A DNA stretch of 64,000 nucleotides from Cristatella mucedo (lineage: Eukaryota; Bryozoa; Phylactolaemata; Cristatellidae), in contig WPIO01000042.1 in the NCBI GenBank assembly GCA_009760855.2, positions 3,420,991 through 3,484,990 of the forward strand, in the 5' to 3' direction. The position numbers were made by a program, and so were the translations under genes. Positions 32,851 through 44,557 of the stretch are shown in pieces (within the stretch, counting starts at the first letter, position 1; each line of letters opens with the position of its first letter). The notes beneath the pieces were generated by a model. That model ran no database searches and was not told the origin of the DNA. It worked only from the letters and a program-made list of their open reading frames with translations.

Positions 32851-33293
32851 GTGCACGCCGCATGTATGGTGCGGTCTACACTAGAGCAAACATTGCTCGG
32901 CACCAACGCATAAACTTGCAAGGACCAGAAAACAGCACTTCTTCAGACCACCAACGTCTTTTCAATTCTGGCAGTTGTCCGAAAGGCAGTCATTTAAAGT
33001 CAGCTCATCTTTTCTGTAACTTGCCGAATTTATTAATAAGCTAACGCAACTTCAGAAGCAGTTGTGGCAAGTGGTTGCTTAATGAAATGTGTCGTCTAAA
33101 GCACAGCCTAAATAGTTGTGCACATCTCTTGACTTGTTGACTAAAGCCGAGTGAACTGGGTAGTGAAAGTTAAGAGCTTAACCCCTTGCCAAAGTTTAAG
33201 GCCATACCATGACAATATTTGAAAGATAGGCATCACAGAATTTGCTAATCAGCCTGCAAAACATCAGCTGCCTGTGCAACAGACTATTATCAA

Positions 33294-33602
33294 TCAGTCT
33301 CTGATGCCCACTAGTCTAAAACCATACGGATCGTAGCCAATACCTTTATCATCTTGTCCAGAAGTGAATACCGTAGACTCTTGTCTTTCCTCGATAACAT
33401 CAACTGATGGTAAGACACCAGTCTTCCGGCAATTGGCATCCTCCTTTCCTCTCAATACCCATGTGCTGTCATCGCCATTTGATGGGCTCGGGTTGGATTG
33501 GACTGAAACCTTTTCTTCGTCAGGTTGCACGGTAAAAGTGCACGAGTGGTAGTGACGATCCGAATTCTCCGATGGCATATTGGTGCCTCGTGCATAGGTC
33601 AC
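33294..33602 (-). CDS. Putative tail exon, paralogue 1
   Basis: After an acceptor (AATATTTTCAG at 33603) a 103-codon frame begins TYARGTNMPSENSDRHYHSC and contains EEKVSVQSNPSPSNGDDSTW, then IEERQE and TSGQDDKGIGYDPYGF, to a stop at 33294. It aligns along its length with paralogue 2 (ISIQSIRSQSNNDR…IEGRQK…SGEDDVIKDTGYNPHDG). Here the G|GTAAG donor found in the other paralogues is replaced by GGTTTT, so this copy may read on to its own stop. This paralogue is absent from unit 2. No known domain; hydrophilic and acidic. Confidence 0.45.
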   Translation of the reverse strand: MTYARGTNMPSENSDRHYHSCTFTVQPDEEKVSVQSNPSPSNGDDSTWVLRGKEDANCRKTGVLPSVDVIEERQESTVFTSGQDDKGIGYDPYGFRLVGIRD

Positions 33603-33677
33603 TGAAAATATTTATGTTGTAACGTGTGCATAACAATAGAGGAAGCAAGTGGCAAAGACCGAAATTTCCGAATTTAA

Positions 33678-33870
33678 CTAGCCGTGATGGCACACTAGGT
33701 ATGGCGGTTGCTTTCACGACCTCGGTCCCGAGGTCGTGGGTTCGATTCCTGCGGTGGGTGATTCTGTATCGCCATTGCAAGCAGTGGTGATAGCCGTAAA
33801 GGCTCTTCTGTCGCTATACAAAAAGAGGCTGTTTAATCAGCTAGGATTTAAAAGCTACCTAACACAACCA
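33678..33870 (+). mobile_element. tRNA-derived SINE with intact Pol III boxes
   Basis: A box TGGCACACTAGGT (33688-33700) and an exact B box GGTTCGATTCC (33739-33749). Between them a 10-bp perfect hairpin ACGACCTCGG/CCGAGGTCGT (33716-33737) replaces a normal anticodon arm. The body GATAGCCGTAAAGGCTCTTC and tail GAGGCTGTTTAATCAGCTAGG match other SINE fragments in the window. There is no acceptor-stem pairing, so it is not a tRNA gene. Confidence 0.8.
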
Positions 33871-34115
33871 AGAAAGCAGCTTTGGCAAGTAGATGCTAAA
33901 TAAAAGGTTTCGTCCAAAGCGGAAGGTAAATAGTTGCACACATCTCGTGACTTGCCTGCACCACGACTAAATTCAAGTCTACCGGGAAGTTAGACTTAAG
34001 AGCCTAACTTCTGGTCAAAGTCCAATGCTATACCTTGACAATATGGGAAAGTTAGGCACAGCAGATTTCGTAAATTAACCTCAGAAATATCAGCTGACTG
34101 TACAACAGACTATTA

Positions 34116-34392
34116 TCAATAGGTCATAAATGGCCACATGTCTAAAGCCTTACCATCATGAGGATTGTAGCCAGTATCTTTAATGACATCATCTTCACCA
34201 GAACCAACATGTTTTGACTTTTGTCTTCCCTCGATAATGCAGACAGATGGTGTGAAATCAGCCTCCTGCCAACTGGCATTCTCCTTCGGTTGGACTGCCT
34301 CAACGATGCGATCGTTATTTGACTGGCTTCGTATGGACTGGATTGAAATTCTTCTGCGTCCGGTTCCTTGGTAAAAGTGCCTGACTGGTAGC
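34116..34392 (-). CDS. Putative tail exon, paralogue 2
   Basis: The frame contains HFYQGTGRRRISIQSIRSQS, then KENASWQEADFTPSVCIIEG and SGEDDVIKDTGYNPHDGKAL, with a stop at 34116. A G|GTAAG donor candidate directly follows GYNPHD-G. Nucleotide homology to paralogue 1 starts at CACTTTTACC (about 34389). The exon start is set near an AG there but is uncertain. The copy at 52068 is identical in protein. No known domain. Confidence 0.4.
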
Positions 34393-35657
34393 TTTAAAGT
34401 ATGCAGGTTAATACAGGATGCTAATCGCAAGGAAAGCCGTGAGATGAAGACTGCACTGGTCTCCGATACAAGCCCTGCAGAATCAGAAGTCAGACTCACC
34501 ATTCACCTGCTAAACAACCAATCCCAGTTAGAAGCCTCAAACAATACGATGTCAACCGATCCTGTGTGGCCAAAAGACACAAGTCAAAGTTTAATCGCCA
34601 GTGTCTCGAGCTCGGTAATCGAATTCTTCGTTGTGGCATCCACGTACAGTAACCTACTCTGACCTTTTCATTCCTTAATACAATGCAGCAGCGAGGTAAG
34701 AACCTCATGTCGATAACTGACTGCATGCATCGATTTTCGACAGGGAATACACTAACTGCTGTCACCATAAGAATGAGAGTATGTACCTTTACGAAGTGGT
34801 AACTTCAATGTATAAGGCATCACAATTAGTCCTGTTAACCCTATAGAAAGGCATACCAGCCACAGTAGCTTCCGCCATGCCGTATGGTTTTTTTCATAAA
34901 CGCGTACAGTGGCGTTACCGATAAGTTAGCAGCGAAGCAGCTTAAACCAGCACATTGCAGCTTATAGAACTGCCACTTTAAAAGACAGTTAAATATTGTC
35001 GGTGTGCTAACATGTATGACATTAACTGGCTAGGACATTATTGACCTGCTCTTCCTTGCAAAGATGTCGCTCAAGCCTATTTCCTTGCCCAAAAACTCCT
35101 CAGTAGCGATGTCAACTGCTATTTAAAGAGCAGCATAAACGAGGCGGTACCAATCGCGTGACTAGACTACGGCATGACTTTGGGAAAATTACAGGTTGCC
35201 TATTATAAGGCTAGACTGGACCGAACTGGCCTAAGCAGTAGCATCTGGCAGGCAGCAAAAGATCAAAGGCAGAGGTGACCAGCTACAAAAACTTGCCACA
35301 CAGCACGAATACAAAGGAACGAGAATTAGAATATGATATAAATACTATAGAATAGAAACAAAATAAATAATAAATAATAAAATAAAATAATAAAAATAAA
35401 TAAATAAAATGAATTCCTTCACCCCTTCTAGATCATACACAGTAAGAGCACACTACAGCTGTCGTGATTAGCATATATTCGGCAAGTAGGAGGGGAGCTA
35501 AGAGTAGGTCCAGTTGTAGTTCCAAATTTCCAGGTGACAATGAGAATATTAAAAAGATAGGCACCACAGAATGTGCAAAACAACCGGCAAAATATCGCGT
35601 GACCATGCCATACATGCTTATCAATAAGTTCACAAAGGCTACTTGACCCTAGGTTAC
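34393..35657. other. Probable intron or spacer, AT-rich near 35.34 kb
   Basis: Contains an (AAATA)-rich low-complexity tract at 35338-35410. A small exon candidate on the minus strand at about 34500-34552 (acceptor …GGCCACACAG, segment SVDIVLFEASNWDWLF, donor AGCAG|GTGAAT) is possible but unsupported by homology. Open frames at 35433-35633 over the downstream flank are probably chance. Confidence 0.35.
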
Positions 35658-35948
35658 CGACATGTGGATTGTAGCCGATACCTTCGTCGACGTGATCCTG
35701 GCAAGACGTAGGAGAGTTAGATTCTTGCAGTTCCTTGCCAAAATGATTATAATGTAAGACATTCGAGCTCCGGGAACGCCCATCGTCCTTTGCTTGTTCT
35801 GCAAATTTGCTGTGATCGCCATGTGCATGGGACTGGCTATTACAAGGAGACTGTATTAAACTGCTTTCCACTTCAGTTTCCGTGGCAGAACTGCCCGACA
35901 GAGAGTTGACGTTGGATATGTCAGATTGCTGTGATGGCAGACCAGTGA
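35658..35948 (-). CDS. Putative tail exon, paralogue 3
   Basis: Acceptor TTCTTTGCAG (35949) and then, in phase 1, TGLPSQQSDISNVNSLSGSS, VESSLIQSPCNSQSHAHGDH and SCQDHVDEGIGYNPHVG, with GTAAC in the donor position (35653-35657). It fuses in one exon the parts that are two exons in block A (694-880 and 427-585). In block A a LINE tail sits between them. The homology of this module with block A continues outside the exon on both sides for about 1 kb, so whole modules were duplicated. Confidence 0.45.
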
Positions 35949-37004
35949 CTGCAAAGAAATGATTGTAGCTGTCTTTCCCTGCATAACATGAAAAACCGGC
36001 GATAGAGAAGAATGTCAGATCCGTTCCTGAAAAAAAAATTGATTCTACCTGTATTTGCCAGCATCGGAATAAAAGCCACCATAGGTGAAGAAAGCTGTAC
36101 TATTTAAACGGCACGGGATTGTAATGGAAGCCCAGCTTAGTCTGTACTGAAAGAGACCATTCTGACCCACTAGACATATTTAAATTTTGATGAAAGCCAA
36201 AATATTTGTATGCAAGATAACTATTAGTTTACCGCTAAGGAACAATACCTAATACATATATATAAATGAGACTGTTAAATCAGCTAATATCTTATCTACC
36301 TTCAAATGGGAAAAATACTGCTTCGACAGCAAAAGATTTTAATTTGTTTTCAATCACAAGTAAGCTAATTATTTAAGTAAATACTTGCAGCATCACAACA
36401 GAAGCAATACTAGGTTTTGAAACGAGAAGCAAATTCCATTCAGTTTTGCTCACCTGTGACAATTAAAGTCTCTAATAACCCTACCAGCAGTTGAGAGTTA
36501 AAAACTGATCAAGAAATAGGCTCTTGCATTGCTTCTGCTCATTAGCATTTTTATTTCTCCTAATGTTCTCGAGGCGAGTCCCCGTGAATGGCCACAAGTC
36601 TGTGCCTGATCTAATAGAAAGTGAGGGACCACGATTCTAACGTTTTTTTTTTTTTTCTTTTTTGCCGGATATGATCCAGGATGCAAAAAAAAAAAAAAAA
36701 CAGACATTTAAGTGATGCTAACGGATGTCGCACTTTAATCTCAAGTACGCACATTTCAAGCACTTCTAGGTCCTCACACTACAAAAACCTGTTCGTAGGT
36801 AAGTCACGAAGCGGGCAATCCTATATTGCCTAATGCCAGTTAGGTAATTGAGTCGATTTTGGGACTACAAATGTTTAAGAGGCTGCTAAATCAGCAAGAC
36901 TACTTTTAAAAGTCCACATAAATGGCCTAGAGAAGTCAATTCATCAGGACTTAGGGACACATAACATAGCTAGATAACAAAATCTTGGAGGCAGCGTAGC
37001 ACAG
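35949..37004. other. Flank of tail exon 3, homologous to block A 900-1345 and 2290-2640
   Basis: Alignable to block A apart from the pogo-like insertion present only there. Includes two SINE-tail hairpins (about 36264 and 36877). On the minus strand at about 36030-36100 a frame reads PCRLNSTAFFTYGGFYSDAG before a donor-like CAG|GTAGAA; block A has PCRFNRTAFSICYGFYSMIA in the same place. This could be an upstream exon. Confidence 0.35.
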
Positions 37005-37084
37005 CAAATGTAAAGCGCCTAGAAAGAGATTAAGTTCCCTGAGGGCGCTTTATCAAGTGCAATATTATTATTATTATTATTATG
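37005..37084 (+). mobile_element. LINE 3' tail
   Basis: GCAAATGTAAAGCGCCTAGA…GAGGGCGCTTTATCAAGTGC then (ATT)n. The arms AAAGCGCC and GGGCGCTTT pair perfectly. Confidence 0.9.
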
Positions 37085-37155
37085 CAGGTGGGGGTTCATT
37101 CAAAGTAAGAATTATAAACTTAACAGTAAAGGAAAACTCGAGATATAAGAATGGG

Positions 37156-37664
<509 letters not shown>

Positions 37665-39056
37665 CACCTCGATCCTTGGCGGCATATGCGAAGCACCTGG
37701 ATAGAGACTAGGATATCTTAGCGTGATATAGCAATGGTTATAATGAATAATTGCTATATTCAATAAGCATGTTTCGGCTTTCTGTGGCAACGAAAGCCAC
37801 ATTTCATCTATAAACATGCTCAAAAAGACTTTACAGAACCTCCAGGCGATGCAACTTCATCGGCAACGGGTACTACCCTAAAAAGTTCTAGCAAAAAGAG
37901 CTCGTCTCCCTAAGACGATATACCATCATCTCTGTGGCCTTCACTGGCAGGCCAACTTAGCCCGGCCAGTAACCGAGATTTTGAATGCTTTTTTGCGAAA
38001 AGGGGTCGTCCCCAAGTCCTTCAAACCGGCAATCTATAGACCCATACGTAAAAAAGCCTGGATATGATACAGAGGTCCTTGCAAACTATCGTCCAGTTTC
38101 CCTTCTTCCTTTCTTGTCAAAGATTCTTGAAAAAAATTGTTGCCTAGCAGCTGGTTGAACGTATTGAAAAGAATGAAAAGTCAGAAATATTTCAATCGGG
38201 GTTCAGGAGGCAGCACTCCGCTGAAACTGCTCCTCTGTGTTAAAAATGACATTAAACATGGCAACGATGACGGGCATGTCACTGCCATAGGTCTGCTAGA
38301 TCTGTCAGGTGCCTTCGACACTATTGATCACGATAATTTACTTGAACGATTGAGAACAACAATCGGCCGAGCAGACAAAGCACTGGCATGGTTTAAATCG
38401 TACTTGTCTGATCGTGTTCAATCCGTGTCGTGTGGGGGTCAGGTCTCACACACGAGAAGGGTCACCTGTGGAGTCCCTTAAAGGTCTGTACTCGGTTCCT
38501 TGCTGTTCTCCATTCATAGTCAACCTCTGGGAAGAGTGATTAAGGCCCATGGAATAGGATGTCACTTTTATGCTGACGATACTCGGCTGTATGCGTCATT
38601 CAAACCATCGGAATCTGCTGAAGCAACTGAGAAACTGAATGCTTGCCTTGCCGACATTCGGCTGTCGGAAAACTTCTTGAAACTTATCGATTATAAAACC
38701 GAACCACTGCTAATATAGCACACCCTAAGCATGTTGCTGGATTAGAAGGTTGTGCTCTTCTAAAAGGTAAAGCTGTTGTGCCATCTTCACCATGTGATCG
38801 AAATTTAGTTGTCATTTTCGACAGCTGCCTCAATTTTAAAAAGCTTCATTCAGAAGACTGCCTCTACTGCTAGCCATCACGTCAGATCCCTATCCAAGAT
38901 TGGGAGCTGTCTTCCACAGTAACTGGCAGAAAAGTAAACTAGGTCCTTAGTTCTGTCTCGGCTTGATTACTGTAATTACCTTTTTGCTGGGCTACCGGAG
39001 AAAGCAACTAGGCCACTCCTGCTAAATGGCTGCAAAGCTAATCTTCAACTCAGCGT
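37665..39056 (+). mobile_element. L2/CR1-like LINE, 3'-truncated, unit 1
   Basis: The same pre-RT region as at 25.98 kb, then RT with motif A LDLSGAFDTIDHDNLLERL (about 38293) and an intact YADD catalytic motif (38569-38580, CHFYADDTRLYASFKP). The motif-B region GVPQG is broken by TAA in place of CAA at about 38478. Several other frameshifts. It ends abruptly at about 39056 inside the thumb region, so the 3' end was lost by rearrangement. Dead. Confidence 0.9.
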
Positions 39057-39572
39057 AAGCATGGATGGATAACGACGTCGAATGAACAGATAGTTTCACT
39101 ATATCAGTTACAAACACGATACCGGTATGCAAACATCGTTACACCTAAGATAGCTACAGCTTTACACTATGCCAACTTCAGTTTACCTAGCATCGTAATG
39201 AATCATGTTAACTGCTAGACCTAGAGTAGCAGCCGCAGCAGCTTTGGCCATACTGCGAGGATTTCTTTAGTTTGGGCCTATAGTGGTGCTACTGATTGTT
39301 TAACGGCAGAAGGACTTAAATCAGAGCATTAAAGCAGAAAGGTTTGCCATTATCAAAGTCAGTTACATATTGTTGGGTTTCCTAGCATTAATGCCATTAA
39401 TTTGGTCACATAATAAACGTCGGCATTATGATACCGTCGATACAACAACCGCGAAACCTAACAAAACCCAGAACTTCATTCCAATACATAAAATAATGGT
39501 TAGGAGAACGACATGAGATGTCATAATTGAGCAAAATTATGACAACATTGCTCAACAGTTAATGAAAACACA
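39057..39572. other. Unidentified spacer between LINE and hAT remnants
   Basis: No recognisable exon or element end; duplicated unchanged at about 57030-57550. Confidence 0.5.
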
Positions 39573-39575
39573 GTT

Positions 39576-39616
<41 letters not shown>
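39573..39616. repeat. (CA)n microsatellite
   Basis: About 22 CA units abutting the 5' edge of the hAT coding remnant; the unit 2 copy at 57553-57601 is slightly longer. Confidence 0.97.
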
Positions 39617-39617
<1 letters not shown>

Positions 39618-39619
39618 AT

Positions 39620-40330
39620 TCTCAGCTGACGGAGGAGATCAATGCATTTTTAGAGTTAATGGGGAGAAAATCCGACAAATTTCCCGAGCTAAGTGACAAG
39701 AACTGGCTTTGTGACTTTGCCTTTGCTGTAGACATACTTTCGCACATGAAGGAGCTGAACACCAAGCTACAGGAGAAAGATCAATTTGTGCACGACATGT
39801 ACACAAATGTTAGGGCCTTCAAATCCAAGCTGACTCTTTTTCCAGACAAATTTCAAACAAATCTTTCATTCATTTCGCCACGCTAGCCATGCAGGAAGAG
39901 GCGACCCTAAACGCAAAGAAATATAGCAAATCACTGGAGGACTTCCAAGGAGAATTCTGCCGTCGTTTGTGATTTTGAAAAAGTTGAAAAGTCACTTCAT
40001 CTGGTTTCTGTCCCCTGTCACAAGACCCTAAAAACAGCCCCACGGGAGCTGCAGTTGGAACTGATAGATCTTCAGGCTGACTCTGTATTAAAAGAGAATT
40101 GCTAGCACTCCATGCGGTGTCACCTGCTACATCATAGTGCTAGTAGGCCCTGCAACTTAACGATGGTGCCAACATCAGCGTGCACATCCTTAACAATAGC
40201 AGCATTAGCTATTCTGAGAAGGCAAGTTGAAATGTTTGAACGTGTCAAGCAACTAAGCAATAAGATCATGCTAAAATACAAGTCGAGATCAGATTTCAAA
40301 GCAAGGAGCAACTATATTCTGGATTTTTAA
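39620..40330 (+). mobile_element. hAT transposase remnant, unit 1 second copy
   Basis: Starts mid-protein (LTEEINAFLELMGRKSDKFP, FAVDILSHMKELNTKLQEKD, VHDMYTNVRAFKSKLTLFPD). Decay and stops follow, then R-E-L-Q-L-E-L-I-D-L-Q-A-D near 40050 and a C-terminal FERVKQLSNKIMLKYKSRSD piece with a stop at 40330. It lacks the N-terminus and left terminus present at 29.8 kb. Confidence 0.85.
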
Positions 40331-42359
40331 TCATACTCGCCTCCACAATCCACTCGCCTGCACATGTACACGAGCCCTCAATAAATCCGCAGGTGTTACT
40401 CATTTAAGGCTCAATCTTTCTCAAGCTCTGCTAAAACTAATTTGAAATCCATTTTGGGGCTCTTCTTACACAACCTACTCTTCTGGTCAACGTCATTTTC
40501 CTATCCTTCCAATTAATCGAAGGCCATCACAGGCCAAGCTTTTCTTTTGCATGCAGGATAACATTTTTGTTTCGAGAATTTTTCAACGGTCAAGTGACCG
40601 AGACAAATGCACGACAAATGAATGCTATGCAAAAAGAACCAGCTAGAATGTTCAAAGAAATTAAAATTGCAAACCAGCATGGTACCAGTGGCACTACCAT
40701 ACGTTCTATTTGGTCAAAGCCTGAAACTTTTGGTTGAATGGCTTTGAGACATGACTTGAAATATGAAATTTAATGGCCGGAAACTGGCAACACTGAATAA
40801 TAATCAGGTGGTCATGATTTTAAAAATGTCGTATGAGAAGCAAGTTTGACTTCGCTGCTACCATATCTACAGAGCCGACGAAATACGTCTTAACCGAGGG
40901 AATTAAAAAAAAGGTGCTCTAATTGGCATGCCAGCAAAAAAAAGACTTGGAGCACTGATGCAAAGATAAAGGTAATGGGGCCATCAATCACAGGAGTCCA
41001 TATGCTGCATCAACCCAGTGGCTCATAGAGCTCGATCAATTTTGGTTTCGTAACCTGTATCCCAATAAAAACTTGCTAGCAGAATAAAAGTCAGAAGCGC
41101 CCAAAAAGTGGAATTTCCATGACCGAAGCTATAAAGGAAAAAAAGGTGGCACCGGTCCATTATGAATGGCATAGCAAATAATCAGAAGCTGGCGAAAAGT
41201 TGTTGTATCAAAAGTAACTTAAATTAAATCAGCCTGCCTACGTATGTAATCAAACTGAAATACAGCTGATATTCTACAACAAGGGTTGACCAACTAGAGT
41301 TTAATTTCATGTTAATCATGTAACGTCAAATATCATAGAAAACAGTGTTTTGAGTTTACCGACCAAATTAGACGATATAGTATATGCAAGCACACGTGCA
41401 ACGGTCCTGCACTCTACATCTTCGAACAGCAATAAACCTACTAATCCAAAATAGGCGTCTTTGAGCTATGGTTTGTATTGCTTATTATTGAAAATAGTAT
41501 TCTTTATTTACCAACCAAATTGTATGCGATTGCACTAAGGCGTTATATTGCCATGTCTTCGGACGGCCCAGGTCATTGGAAGCCATAGCGTTAGAACAAG
41601 CCGACGCAATGTCCTAAAATTAGGTAGATAAACCCGAAACACATCGGCGTTAGAATTAGTCGGGGGGGGGGGTTCGCTGGTCCAAGACACTGCATCAAAA
41701 AGCATGTTCGTCATGCCGTAAAATTTTGAAAGTAAACCCGGAAAACTGTTTTCTGTAAATTAATATCAAAACTGCAGCTGTGAAAAGCTTATTGTGGCAA
41801 CGGTAGCTGTATTGCTGGTCAAGCTAAATTAAATTATTAAATAAACAATTAAATAAAACATTGAATGAAATAAAGCAGTCGCTCGTCGAGTGGAATGTGG
41901 ACATAATCTGGTCGTTGGCGCAGTCAGGGGGCATAGGTATTGGGGCGACAGGTCGCCCCCCCCATTAGCCAACTTGCCCTGCCACTTTTGAGCTCCTCTG
42001 CAAGTCTAGTACATCCGTAACGGATGCTACTAAAGTTACGATTGAGAGGCTATCGGACACGGAGTGACGAAAAAGAGTTGCAAGGTGGCGAGATTTCTGT
42101 TGAACATTTCTGGGCTGCATCCAGAGAGGAGCTATGCAATAGATGTACGAGAGTCTGATGAAGCAGGTGCTCCGTCGAGCAGCCATACCCTTCCAGTGAC
42201 ACGGCCTTTCTTTACAAGGTCAAACTCTACAAGGTCATGTCAATCCAATGCTCATCATTAAAAAGCACGGGTCCAGGAAGGCTTCTCACATCGTTCGTCA
42301 AGGAAAATCACATTAGTCCATGTTACGGTCAGCAGTTTCTTTAGTATTAGACGATAAGC
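40331..42359. other. Unidentified sequence; source of the 31.0-31.9 kb copy; poly-G run
   Basis: 40331-41220 is the segment shared with 31030-31945. 41662-41672 is an 11-G run (15 G in the copy at 59652). 42020-42075 weakly resembles 37.60-37.66 kb (GATTGAGAGGCTATCGG). No gene is recognised; a plus-strand open frame at 42064-42261 has no motif. Confidence 0.45.
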
Positions 42360-42785
42360 AAAATACAGAAGCCAAATGTGACGAGCTACTATAATTTGCA
42401 ACAGTGCATGAATATAATCGACACTAGAGCTCACTGCCTGTGGACTTGATTCGCCGAGTCATAGTATAATTATACATCTATTACATGGTCACTCCCAAAC
42501 ATAATGGTCGCCATCTTGCCACGTGGTGGAAGTGCCGTGTGATGGAAGGATGGCAGTACATAATCGCTTTAATTGGTATGGACAGAAATAGACGTATAAC
42601 ATAATAGCAATAAATAGAGTAGAGACTGTCGTATTTCTAGATCTTGCACAGTTACTGGACATTACAGGGATTAATAATAATATAGATACAGCCAGTAGGA
42701 GAGAAGCTAAGTGCAGTTCCAGTTGTATTGCTAAAGTTCGAGGAAATACCACGGGAATATTTAAAAGATAAGCAAAATAGATTTG

Positions 42786-42945
42786 CTAATCAGATCTAAA
42801 AATATCACGTAAACGTGCGACAGGCAAATACCAATCAGTCTCTAACGGCTGCTTGTCTAAAGCCTTACCGACAGGAGGATTGCAGTCAATATGTTTGAGG
42901 ACGTCTTCTTGACCGGAAGCATACCGGTTAGAATCCTTTTTTCCC
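42786..42945 (-). CDS. Putative last tail exon (block A2)
   Basis: Counterpart of 427-585, one base longer next to the acceptor (CCCC versus CCC), so its phase relative to the upstream exon differs from copy 1. The SGQEDVLKHID segment and the G|GTAAG donor candidate are conserved. The changed phase suggests one copy is non-functional or the exon starts elsewhere. Confidence 0.35.
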
Positions 42946-43080
42946 CTGTTAAATAATAATAATAATAAAATAATAATAATTCACTTGATAAAGCACCCTC
43001 AAAGACCTCAATCTATTTCTAGGCGCCTTACGTTTGCTGCAATAAATGAACAGATGGCGAGTTCTTAGCATTCACGCAGA

Positions 43081-43246
43081 CGTCAGACTTCAACTTCGCT
43101 TGCTTGTATTGTTGGAGCAATATCATTTGGCGGTTGGGTATCGTCGATCCGGAATGAACTGTCATCCCCACAAATTTTATTTTCCTCTCGAGAATTGTCC
43201 GAATAGGATTCCACGTTAGGGCAATCTTTCGATGGCGGAACAGTGC
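43081..43246 (-). CDS. Putative hydrophilic tail exon (block A2)
   Basis: Counterpart of 694-880, with a 6-bp insertion (adding two residues, N-K) and an otherwise conserved frame (DCPNVESYSDNSREENK, DDSSFRIDDTQPPNDIAPT). Same acceptor and phase. Confidence 0.38.
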
Positions 43247-43728
43247 CTGAAAAAATATATGCTAGCTGTGTTTGCAATCATAGAATAAAAGTAATAACAG
43301 ATGGAAAAAGCTGTACGATTAAAACGGCATGGATCTGAAATAGAAGTACTGCTTAGTTTGTACTAATACACACAATTATGACCCTACTCGACACATTAAA
43401 TTATGAAGACAGTAAGTCTTATGCAAGATAACTATTGACCTACCGTTAAGGAAAAGTACTTAATACAAATATAAATGAGGCTGTTAAATCAGCTAATATC
43501 TTATCTATCTTCAAATGCTCAAAATACTGCTTCGAGAGCAGAAAACTTCAATTATTTTCGTCTTTGATTACCAGCAACGCTAATATTAAGTAGACACTTT
43601 CAGCATCACAACAGAAGCAGTCCTAGATTCTGCAAACAGAAGCAAATTACATGCATATTCTGTTTTCGTTTGACCATGAAAACTCCCGGATAACCCTAGC
43701 GCTTGAGAGTTCACAACCATTCAATATA

Positions 43729-44557
43729 CAGTGGTATCGCAGCTTACGACTTTCATTCCATCAGTGCCGGAGCTCGTAAGTAAAATTACTCATATGTCAA
43801 ATCCATTCTCCACACTGAACTAAATTAAAATGCCATTAATCCGTTCCGGACCATTAAAAAAGCGCTGCGATTTTTGTCGTGTTCTTAAATTAAAAAATAT
43901 ACCTAAAATAATGAATACTGTTTTTAAAAACAATACAATAAAATGTCTTTTAATAAATAGGCTTTATCAATCCTAATGTAAAGGAGCATCTTTTAGATCG
44001 GACGACTTGAAGATGCTAATAGAATTAGTAGAGAAAGGCTGAAACTAATATTTGAATCTTATTCGCTGATGTTTGCCCTTTTCACTGGGCTTTCCTAGCT
44101 TTCAGTTTATTGACTGGGCCAGTACGCAGACAGACCGATAGTTATCAGTTATGCGATAAACTCTCACACGATGACATTGTCTAAACAGAGTACGGTATAT
44201 ATTTAGCTGTTCCTGTCATAGTCGGATTTGACGCCGGAGTCTGGCAATCTTGTGCGTCAAAGCACCACGACGGCTCGCTCGAGTCAGGGAACAAACCCAC
44301 AGGCCTGTACTTGGCGTCACAGCAGGGTCGTAGGGCAGCATCTTACAACGGAACACCGTTCGCTGCCGTACCCTTATAGGCCTGAGTAACCTACACGCTG
44401 TGTGACGTTCGCTGCGACAACTCGCGATGGAGTATCTGAAGCTGGCTCATAACCCGAATTTTAGCTCGTAACTCAATGCGAAAACCGGCCGAGAGACAGC
44501 TTGTATCTCGAAACATTCGTATGTCGAGACACTCGTTAGCCGAGGTACCACAGCACT
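43729..44557. mobile_element. Pogo/Tigger-like element (block A2)
   Basis: Same insertion site and ends as 1363-2193, with point differences, so the insertion predates duplication of block A. Confidence 0.7.

Noticed and set aside
33678-33770. A functional tRNA gene
   Set aside because: A and B boxes are present, but there is no acceptor-stem pairing or normal anticodon loop, and the body continues into a SINE with copies elsewhere.
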